NCBI GenBank assembly: GCA_903825255.1
Contig: CAIJZZ010000003.1
Coordinates: forward strand, 1-39,528
From: an uncultured bacterium
GTDB lineage: Bacteria; Patescibacteriota; Minisyncoccia; Phycocordibacterales; UBA9973
Direction of reading: 5' to 3'
DNA: 39,528 nucleotides
Both the position numbers and the translations under genes were made by a program. Below the pieces are notes generated by a model. It saw only the letters and a program-made list of their open reading frames with translations. It made no database searches and was not told where the DNA came from. Positions 1 through 5,890 of this stretch are shown in pieces (within the stretch, counting starts at the first letter, position 1; each line of letters starts with the position of its first letter).

Positions 1-236
1 GCCCAAATACCTTGCGCTTCGCCTTTTTCCATTCGCTCAACCATCTCCTTAAACACGGGTCGCCCTGGTATTTTGGCGGTCTGCTTTTCGACAAAGACAT
101 CAATTATTTCTAAACTTTCTTTTATCGCTAACTCTTTTAACTCAGAAAGTTGATCAGAAATACTGCGGACTTGTCTGTCTTTGTCGTCTGTGGACTTGCG
201 AGTATATATGAAAAACTTTTTGGTTGGATTATTCAT
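1..236 (-). CDS. Serine site-specific recombinase, N-terminal part (runs off left edge)
   Basis: Reading the minus strand from the ATG at 236 gives 78 open codons to the window edge. The N-terminus has the resolvase/invertase signature FIYTRKSTDD, with the nucleophile expected at Ser15, followed by RQVRSISDQ and, further on, a GRPVFKEMVERME stretch typical of the catalytic domain of large serine recombinases. Enzymes of this family cut and rejoin DNA through a phosphoserine link and usually move integrative elements. The C-terminal DNA-binding part lies outside the window. The ORF track missed it because it is open-ended. It is transcribed away from tRNA-Ser(GCU), whose gene lies 160 bp upstream on the same strand, and three copies of TTGGCGGG lie between the two. 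The family call is sure; function and completeness are unknown. Confidence 0.85.
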   Translation of the reverse strand, partial: MNNPTKKFFIYTRKSTDDKDRQVRSISDQLSELKELAIKESLEIIDVFVEKQTAKIPGRPVFKEMVERMEKGEAQGIW

Positions 237-302
237 AATGTTCAATATTACCTTTCAATATTTTGTATTGGCTACGAGGAGCCACGCGGAGCGTGGAAAA
301 TC

Positions 303-374
303 TTGGCGGGGTTTGGGTTTGGCGGGAATTCAGCCCAATCATCGGCGCTTCGCGCCGACGCATTTTTTGGCGGG
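303..374. repeat. Three direct TTGGCGGG repeats upstream of the recombinase
   Basis: TTGGCGGG occurs at 303-310, 319-326 and 367-374. The last two copies extend to TTTGGCGGGAAT. A short GC-rich palindrome (CGGCG-CTTCG-CGCCG, about 344-358) lies between copies two and three, and CCACGC-GGA-GCGTGG is nearby at about 282-296. Placement between the recombinase start and a tRNA gene makes recombinase-binding repeats or an attachment region possible, but this is inference. Confidence 0.45.
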
Positions 375-395
375 AATGCTCTAACCCAGAATTTG

Positions 396-486
396 CGGAG
401 ACGGCGGGATTCGAACCCGCGAGGAGGATATAAAGCCCCCTACCTCTTTAGCAAAGAGGCACGTTAGACCACTCTGACACGTCTCC
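396..486 (-). tRNA. tRNA-Ser(GCU)
   Basis: The minus strand folds into a class II tRNA. The acceptor stem is GGAGACG/CGTCTCC, the anticodon arm is CCTCT-TTGCTAA-AGAGG with anticodon GCU (Ser, codons AGU/AGC), there is a long variable arm, and the T arm is GCGGG-TTCGAAT-CCCGC. The discriminator base is G, as expected for serine. The 3' CCA is not encoded (GCAA follows), so it must be added post-transcriptionally. Confidence 0.93.
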
Positions 487-562
487 ATTTTTATTTAATA
501 ACTCTAACATATTTTTTCACTTTTTTCTTTTTTATGTTATATTAATTTCATCACTCTAAGGC

Positions 563-692
563 GAGGAGACGTGGATATGAAATATAAACTGCTTTATATT
601 TCATCCGTTCAGCTTTAGCTGACAAGCTTTTACGAAGTAAGCTTGAGGGAAGAGCCCGAGAGGGCACGAAGACATGACGACGAACGAAGTGA
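563..692 (+). other. Hairpin cluster with a duplicated tRNA-Ser 5' end
   Basis: The stretch holds four hairpins in a row. They are GAAATATAAA-ctgc-TTTATATTTC (579-602, extended by GGAT/ATCC), TCAGCT-tt-AGCTGA (609-622), a CAAGCTT..GTAAGCTTG stem (623-645) and GCCC-gaga-GGGC (654-665). It begins with GAGGAGACGTGGAT (563-576), which matches 13 of 14 bases of GAGGAGGCGTGGAT (691-704) spanning the 5' end of the following tRNA-Ser. The arrangement looks like a small element bounded by a tRNA-end duplication, or a structured RNA upstream of the tRNA. No open reading frame is evident. Confidence 0.4.
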
Positions 693-782
693 GGAGGCGT
701 GGATGAGTGGTTTAAATCAGCGGTTTACTAAACCGCCGAACCTTAATCGGTTCCGTGAGTTCGAATCTCACCGCCTCCGCCA
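693..782 (+). tRNA. tRNA-Ser-like, anticodon ACU
   Basis: This is a complete class II cloverleaf. The acceptor is GGAGGCG/CGCCTCC, the anticodon arm GCGGT-TTACTAA-ACCGC, the long variable arm GAACC/GGTTC and the T arm GTGAG-TTCGAAT-CTCAC. The discriminator is G and CCA is encoded. The 7-base loop places the anticodon at A34-C35-U36 with U33 and A37 intact. ACU would pair with the Ser codon AGU, but A34 is almost never used in this split codon box. Unlike the neighbouring tRNA-Ser(GCU) it encodes its CCA. It could be a divergent, element-borne or non-canonical tRNA. The structural call is firm; decoding behaviour is unknown. Confidence 0.85.
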
Positions 783-1083
783 ACAAGAGCTAGCACGAGA
801 TGCCTAGTTTTTAAGGGTATTTTTTAGGTTAAAAAAATGACCCACTTGAGACACCCGAACTTTATTAAATTTGTAATTCCTAAAATTGGGAACGGCTTTT
901 TATTTACTCACTCTCTCACTTTACTTTTATCTTAAATTAGTATCTAATTTAATTGAAATCAGTTTTTTAACAATTTATTGAGAAAAAAATAGCTAAAAAG
1001 GAGGTACCGGCTATTCCCTTAATATAACACTATTAAATAAAATAAAATTTTCAATTTTTTCTAAACTTTAAAAATATTCTGAT
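783..1083. other. Intergenic, no gene seen
   Basis: An AT-rich stretch with no usable reading frame. It contains AAGGAGGTACC at about 1000-1010, which resembles a Shine-Dalgarno core but is too far from the next start codon to serve it. No convincing -35/-10 pair was recognised for the downstream gene. Confidence 0.5.
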
Positions 1084-2562
1084 ATGAAAAAGATTAAAAT
1101 TTTAATAGTTATACTGCTAATGCAGTTGGTGTGTTTTAACACCTTAAAATTAAATGCTCAGGATTATTATCCAATAGTTGATACCACAATAAATAAAATG
1201 TGGTGTAACCTTGGAATATGTACTGGCTGTGGACCGGGTGATCAGGATAGTGCAATATACTTTTATAAACTCAGCGGGGATACGGTAATCAATAGTAAAA
1301 CTTATAAAAGAATACTCCATTTGGATACCAAACATCACAACAATAGATACGATTGGTTCAGTGATGGTTTTATGAGAGAAGAAAATAAAAAGGTGTATTA
1401 CACCGATAAATTTTCCAAAAGAGAATGGCTTAACTATGATTTCAGCAAGCAGGTTGGTGATACGTTCCTAAGTGGAATACGCAAGGTTAGCGCAATAGAT
1501 GAGGTAATGATTTATAATAAATTGAGAAAACATTATTACATTGTCGATGATAATGGTCACGCCTGCGATGAATGGATTGAAGGAATAGGAAGTATAACAT
1601 TCCAACTACTAACTCCAAATTCATGCGGTACAGTTGGTTCTATGAATGTAGTCCTCTGTTATTCTGAAGACAATGTTGTGAAGTTCACAAATCCTAGATT
1701 TAATTTATGCTATTCTAAAAACCCTGATGCACTGATAAATACCAACAAACTTTGGAGTATGCAACGAATTACTGTTGCAAATCCATCTTCTTATTGGTCA
1801 TATTATTTAAAAATAATTGACCAAGATACTACTATAAACAATAAAATTTATAAAAAAGTTCTTAGATCCGATGATGAATTTCATTTGAAATGGGAATATT
1901 ATTGTTGTCTCCGTGAGACTTTTGATAAAAAAATCTATCGAATAGGAGGACCAACAGGGATAGATAAGGGCAATGACACAATTGAATACCTTATTTATGA
2001 CTTTAATCTTAAAAAGGGAGATAAATTTGTGGTAGGAAAAGTTGATTCTGTGAAGGATGTTATTATTGGTGATAGATCCCGTAAATGCTTATACTTTGGA
2101 AATAATTATTGGGTAACTGATACTTGGATTGAGGGTATAGGTAGTCTGTGTGGATTACTTAATGTCGGTTTGTGTTCTTGGATGGGTGGTGAATGCTCCT
2201 TGTTGTGCTATTTAGAAAATGACACAATTAAATATCATAATTCCGAATACAATTATTGTTTTTATAAAAAATCAGTAAATATTGAAGAATTAGAAAGAAC
2301 TAATTTAGGAATTAAAATATATCCAAATCCAGCAAACATTCAATCTGTTATTAGCTATGATCTATCTGAAAAATCCAATGTAATCTTTACAATTTACGAC
2401 ATGATGGGTAGAGAAGTTGATAAACTTATAAAAATAAATGAAGATGTAGGTGAACATAAAATCACCTATAATGTAGAAAAATTAAGAAATGGAACTTATT
2501 TTTATAGGTTAACAGCAGGAGCACATAGTTCTTATAACAAAATCATTGTAATTAAAAATTGA
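1084..2562 (+). CDS. Secreted protein with T9SS type A C-terminal sorting domain
   Basis: A 492-residue exported protein. Residues 1-26 form a signal peptide (Lys-rich start, hydrophobic core, LNAQD end). The mature part has two related modules of roughly 170 residues, each ending in a WIEGIGS motif (DEWIEGIGS and DTWIEGIGS) and each rich in Tyr, Asp and paired Cys. The last 80 residues (IKIYPNPAN, FTIYDMMGREV, NGTYFYRL, KIIVIKN) are a classic Por/type IX secretion C-terminal domain, which in Bacteroidota directs export and surface attachment. CPR bacteria are not known to have the T9SS machinery, and none is seen here. The gene stands alone with its own terminator beside tRNAs and a recombinase, so recent transfer from Bacteroidota, or a chimeric assembly, is the likely explanation. 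The precise role is unknown. Confidence 0.9.
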   Translation: MKKIKILIVILLMQLVCFNTLKLNAQDYYPIVDTTINKMWCNLGICTGCGPGDQDSAIYFYKLSGDTVINSKTYKRILHLDTKHHNNRYDWFSDGFMREENKKVYYTDKFSKREWLNYDFSKQVGDTFLSGIRKVSAIDEVMIYNKLRKHYYIVDDNGHACDEWIEGIGSITFQLLTPNSCGTVGSMNVVLCYSEDNVVKFTNPRFNLCYSKNPDALINTNKLWSMQRITVANPSSYWSYYLKIIDQDTTINNKIYKKVLRSDDEFHLKWEYYCCLRETFDKKIYRIGGPTGIDKGNDTIEYLIYDFNLKKGDKFVVGKVDSVKDVIIGDRSRKCLYFGNNYWVTDTWIEGIGSLCGLLNVGLCSWMGGECSLLCYLENDTIKYHNSEYNYCFYKKSVNIEELERTNLGIKIYPNPANIQSVISYDLSEKSNVIFTIYDMMGREVDKLIKINEDVGEHKITYNVEKLRNGTYFYRLTAGAHSSYNKIIVIKN

Positions 2563-2584
2563 ATCATTTAAATTTTAAACTATT

Positions 2585-2617
2585 AAAAAGGTTTACTGAA
2601 TTCTAGTAAGCCTTTTT
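2585..2617 (+). terminator. Intrinsic terminator of the T9SS-tagged gene
   Basis: Stem AAAAAGGTTTACT / AGTAAGCCTTTTT around a six-base loop, followed by a T-rich run, 22 nt after the stop codon. Confidence 0.8.
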
Positions 2618-3131
2618 CTTTTTTCACCATATCATTAAACCATTACGACGCAATTGACAGCCTACTTTTTAAGTAGTAATCTCAAGTTAGAATTCACTAC
2701 TTTAAATATAAACCAGAACCGAATTTGGTTCATTAAAAATATTATATATTTGGATTGAATGTTTTATAGTAGATGATGCAACCAATGTTTGTGTATGTCG
2801 TAGCGGTCCATTTTATGTTGGGTTTAGAGAAAAACCTGAGGATGAATTAATTAATTAAAAAAATATATGAAAATAATTTAATGCTCTATAAATAACAAGT
2901 TTTTTGATGACGGAAAAGAAAGAATTGACTTTGTGGTCCAAGAAACAGAAAGGTATAAATATTCAAGTTATTAAAAGGAATGGTACAGTTAGGTGTAACA
3001 TTTAAGGTCTATCCTGTGTCACTTTCGTCACTTTTTAGTTCGCACGAGGTGCGTCGTTGTGGTAAGATTAATTTATTAAAAATAACATTACAGGGCTTGT
3101 CCGTGATAAGTCCTGACACGAGGATCTCCGC
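2618..3131. other. Intergenic with possible decayed coding remnants; guaA leader hairpin
   Basis: No intact gene is seen. Two short frames without good starts read like protein: one contains DDATNVCVCRSGPFYVGF (about 2770-2857) and the other FFDDGKERIDFVVQETERYK (about 2899-2958). They may be remnants of decayed genes in this accessory block. Just before guaA the transcript can form GGGCTTGTC-CGT-GATAAGTCC (3093-3113, two G-U pairs). It does not match a purine riboswitch core that I can recognise. Confidence 0.35.
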
Positions 3132-4661
3132 ATGATAATAATTTTAAATTTTGGTAGTCAGTTTGCACATTTAATAGCCCGCAGAGTCCGTGACTTGGGA
3201 GTCAAAGCTGAAATACTCCCCTTTGATGCGCCTATCTCAAAAATTAAAGAATACAATCCTGTAGGCATTATTCTCTCCGGTGGGCCAGCATCGGTATTGG
3301 AAAAAGGTAGTCCAAGGCCTGATAAAAAAATATTTGATTTAGATATTCCTATTTTAGGTATTTGTTACGGGCAGCAAGTAATAGCTCAAATGCTTGATGG
3401 AAAAGTCGCCAAAGGTAAACACCGAGAATTCGGCAAAGAAATTTTAAAAATAAAAAAAAGTGAAAATATTTTTAAAGATCTATCACCTGAGGAGATAGTA
3501 TGGTTTTCTCATGGCGATCAAATCTCAAAGCTACCTAGAGGATTTACAACGACAGCTTCGACTCCCACTTGCAAATATGCTGGCTATGAAAACAAAAAGA
3601 AAAACTTTTATGCTATTCAATTTCACCCCGAAGTAACCCATACAAAAAATGGAATAAAAATAATTTCCAATTTTATTTTCTCAATTTGTCAGGCTAAAAA
3701 AAACTGGCAAATAGATTCTATCGCTAAAAAAACTATTAGTGAACTAAAAGAAAAAATTGGTAAAGATCATATTATTGTTGGTATTTCTGGTGGAGTGGAT
3801 TCATTGGTTGCTGGTACCCTACTTCATAAAGCTGTGGGCGAACAATTGCACGCAGTCTTTGTCGATACTGGAATGCTCCGTAAAAATGAAGTAGAAGACG
3901 TAGCCAAAGTTTTAAGAAAAAGAAAATTTGATTTGCATATTGTAGATGCTAAAGAATTATTTTTAGGTAGATTAAAAGGTATTACCGATCCAGAACAAAA
4001 ACGTAAAATAATCGGCCATACTTTTATTGAAGTTTTCGAAGACACTATAAAAAATAAATTAAAAAAATATCCGATTAAATATTTTGCTCAAGGCACGATT
4101 TATCCAGACCGCATTGAATCTGCTGAAGCTTCTAAGCATGCCTCTAAAATCAAAAGCCATCACAATCTTACGCTACCTGAAAAATTTGGTTTTGAAATAA
4201 TTGAACCAATTAGAGATTTATACAAAGATGAAGTTAGAAAATTGGGAGTAGTGCTTAATTTACCCAAAGAACTTTTGTGGCGACACCCCTTCCCGGGTCC
4301 AGGACTCGCTATCAGAATAGTCGGAGAAATTACCCTAGAAAGACTCCATATTTTACAAGAAGCAGATGCTGTTTTTATTGAAGAATTAAAAAAAGCGAAA
4401 GAATATGAAAAAATCTGGCAAGCTTTTGCAGTACTTTTACCCTTGAAAACCGTTGGTGTAATGGGAGATTCAAGAACTTATGAATATATCTTGGCCCTAC
4501 GAGCCGTAGATTCAGTCGATGGAATGAGTGCTGATTGGCATAAAATACCAAACGAATTGTTAGAAAAAATATCTAGTTCAATAGTTGGAAAAGTACGAGG
4601 CGTAAATAGAGTCCTCTATGATATAACCCAAAAACCACCCGCTACAATTGAATATGAGTAA
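3132..4661 (+). CDS. guaA: GMP synthase (glutamine-hydrolysing)
   Basis: Converts XMP to GMP using ATP and glutamine, the last step of guanine nucleotide synthesis, in the cytoplasm. Residues 1-190 are a class I glutamine amidotransferase: the oxyanion motif LSGGPASV, nucleophile Cys78 in GICYGQQ, and the His/Glu pair in IQFHPEVTHT. The ATP pyrophosphatase domain follows, with the P-loop GISGGVDS near residue 217. The dimerisation/XMP domain has HPFPGPGLAIR and ends in KPPATIEYE. The 509-residue length is normal for the family. The ATG follows a purine-rich GAGGATCT. The gene stands alone before a leaderless-type kinase gene, without an adjacent guaB. Confidence 0.97.
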   Translation: MIIILNFGSQFAHLIARRVRDLGVKAEILPFDAPISKIKEYNPVGIILSGGPASVLEKGSPRPDKKIFDLDIPILGICYGQQVIAQMLDGKVAKGKHREFGKEILKIKKSENIFKDLSPEEIVWFSHGDQISKLPRGFTTTASTPTCKYAGYENKKKNFYAIQFHPEVTHTKNGIKIISNFIFSICQAKKNWQIDSIAKKTISELKEKIGKDHIIVGISGGVDSLVAGTLLHKAVGEQLHAVFVDTGMLRKNEVEDVAKVLRKRKFDLHIVDAKELFLGRLKGITDPEQKRKIIGHTFIEVFEDTIKNKLKKYPIKYFAQGTIYPDRIESAEASKHASKIKSHHNLTLPEKFGFEIIEPIRDLYKDEVRKLGVVLNLPKELLWRHPFPGPGLAIRIVGEITLERLHILQEADAVFIEELKKAKEYEKIWQAFAVLLPLKTVGVMGDSRTYEYILALRAVDSVDGMSADWHKIPNELLEKISSSIVGKVRGVNRVLYDITQKPPATIEYE

Positions 4662-4678
4662 AAATAAAATGTTATAAT
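4648..4678 (+). promoter_or_regulatory. Promoter of the histidine kinase gene, leaderless geometry
   Basis: A perfect -10 TATAAT (4673-4678) ends 6 nt before the ATG at 4685. The best -35 is TTGAAT (4648-4653), with a long 19-nt spacer, inside the end of guaA. Transcription would start at or next to the start codon, leaving no room for a ribosome binding site. Confidence 0.65.
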
Positions 4679-4684
4679 ATACTT

Positions 4685-5449
4685 ATGAATCAAGAAATAA
4701 ATTTGGTGAAATTACAGGAGGAAAATAAAAGATTAACAGAATTATCTTCTAAGAAAGATGAGACGGTCTCAATCAGCGCACATCAGATCAGAACCTCTCT
4801 TTCAGCTATAAAATGGATTATGAAAATGTTCATAGACGGTGATCTAGGAAAATTATCCGGAGAGCAAGAAAATCTAATAAAAAAAGTTTATGAAAATAAT
4901 GAACGTGCGATCAGCATTATAAGTGAATTACTTCTTATAAATAAAACTGAAGATATAGTTGAAAAAAAATATATATATTCTAAAGTTGACATTACTGAAA
5001 TAATCGATGGCGCTATTTTTAATTTTTTTGGTGAGGCACATAAAAAAGGAATCGAAATAATTTTATTACCTCCTGAAAAAAAAATTGAAGATGTCCGAGC
5101 TGATAAAGAAAAGATTAGAGTTGTTTTAGAAAATCTTTTAGAAAATGCTATTAAATATAGTGAAGTAAATGGAAAAATATTTATTAATTTGAAACAAATA
5201 GAAGAACCGTCAAAAACTTTAGAAATATCAATCAAAGACACTGGTATAGGAATTTCTGAAGAAGGCAAAAATAAAATCTTTGAAAAATTCTTTCGTGACA
5301 TAACTGCTAAGAAAAAAGAACCAATGGGTTCAGGTATTGGTCTTTTTACTGTTAGAAAAATAATTGAGACACATGGAGGTAAAATATGGTTTGAAAGTAA
5401 AGAAAAAGAAGGTTCAACCTTTTTCTTTACTATCCCCATTTTCAACTGA
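4685..5449 (+). CDS. Cytoplasmic sensor histidine kinase
   Basis: A 254-residue kinase with no membrane segment and no recognisable sensory domain. A short coiled coil (residues 5-25) leads into the HisKA box SISAHQIRTSLSAIKW, with phospho-acceptor His33. The usual HELR is changed to HQIR. The HATPase_c domain shows the N box ENLLENAIKYS, the G1 box DTGIGIS, the F box KIFEKFFRD and the G2 box GSGIGLFTVRKIIETHGG. It should autophosphorylate and pass phosphate to the receiver protein encoded 66 nt downstream. The signal is unknown; input may come from a partner protein. Each of the two genes has its own promoter with a -10 box 6 nt before the start codon. Confidence 0.93.
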   Translation: MNQEINLVKLQEENKRLTELSSKKDETVSISAHQIRTSLSAIKWIMKMFIDGDLGKLSGEQENLIKKVYENNERAISIISELLLINKTEDIVEKKYIYSKVDITEIIDGAIFNFFGEAHKKGIEIILLPPEKKIEDVRADKEKIRVVLENLLENAIKYSEVNGKIFINLKQIEEPSKTLEISIKDTGIGISEEGKNKIFEKFFRDITAKKKEPMGSGIGLFTVRKIIETHGGKIWFESKEKEGSTFFFTIPIFN

Positions 5450-5481
5450 AATTCCTAAATAATGTTTAACTGTACATATAT

Positions 5482-5509
5482 TTGCATTCATTTTAAGCAG
5501 TAGTATAAT
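5482..5509 (+). promoter_or_regulatory. Promoter of the response regulator gene, leaderless geometry
   Basis: TTGCAT (5482-5487), a 16-nt spacer and TATAAT (5504-5509), ending 6 nt before the ATG at 5516. There is no purine-rich ribosome binding site between them. Confidence 0.7.
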
Positions 5510-5515
5510 ATAGAT

Positions 5516-5890
5516 ATGGCAAAAACAATACTTATAATAGAAGATGACGCTTTCTTACAAGGGCTTGAAGCAACAAAACTTAAAAAGGAAGGTTATGAAA
5601 TTTTAACCGCTTCTAATAGCGTTGAAGCTTTTAAAATAATTGATGCTAAAACTAAACTTGATTTAATTTTACTTGATTTACTATTACCAGAAGTAGATGG
5701 TTTTATGATTCTAGAAAAAATTAGGCAAAACAAAGATTTACTGACTATTCCTGTCATCGTATTTTCAAATCTTTCTGAAGATAAAGATATTAAACGAGTT
5801 ACAAAGCTCGGCATAAGTGAATTTATGATAAAATCCAACTTTACTTTAGACGAACTCGCCCGTAAAGTGAAAGATTTAATTGGTCAATAA
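5516..5890 (+). CDS. Single-domain response regulator (CheY-like receiver)
   Basis: A 124-residue receiver domain and nothing else. It has the acidic pocket EDD (residues 9-11), phospho-acceptor Asp54 in LLDLLLPEVDG, the conserved Ser in VIVFSNLS, and the Lys in FMIKSN. It lacks an output domain, so it must act by protein contact or as a phosphate relay. It is probably phosphorylated by the kinase encoded immediately upstream. Its TAA stop is followed without a gap by the ATG of recG, so it is probably co-transcribed with recG, though no functional tie is obvious. Confidence 0.95.
   Translation: MAKTILIIEDDAFLQGLEATKLKKEGYEILTASNSVEAFKIIDAKTKLDLILLDLLLPEVDGFMILEKIRQNKDLLTIPVIVFSNLSEDKDIKRVTKLGISEFMIKSNFTLDELARKVKDLIGQ

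Noticed and set aside
303-374. CRISPR array
   Set aside because: Repeats are 8-12 bp with unequal short spacing; no CRISPR-sized repeats or cas genes.
150-467. Plus-strand ORFs at 150 and 181 in the track
   Set aside because: They overlap the minus-strand serine recombinase and tRNA-Ser(GCU) and read through palindromes; no protein-like features.
693-782. Selenocysteine or suppressor tRNA
   Set aside because: The acceptor and T stems have normal lengths and the anticodon is ACU, not UCA, CUA or UUA.
3093-3131. Purine riboswitch upstream of guaA
   Set aside because: Only one short hairpin is visible; the conserved three-way junction core was not found.
4888-5445. Minus-strand 185-residue ORF inside the kinase gene
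   Set aside because: Shadow of the histidine kinase, whose motifs are unmistakable on the plus strand.
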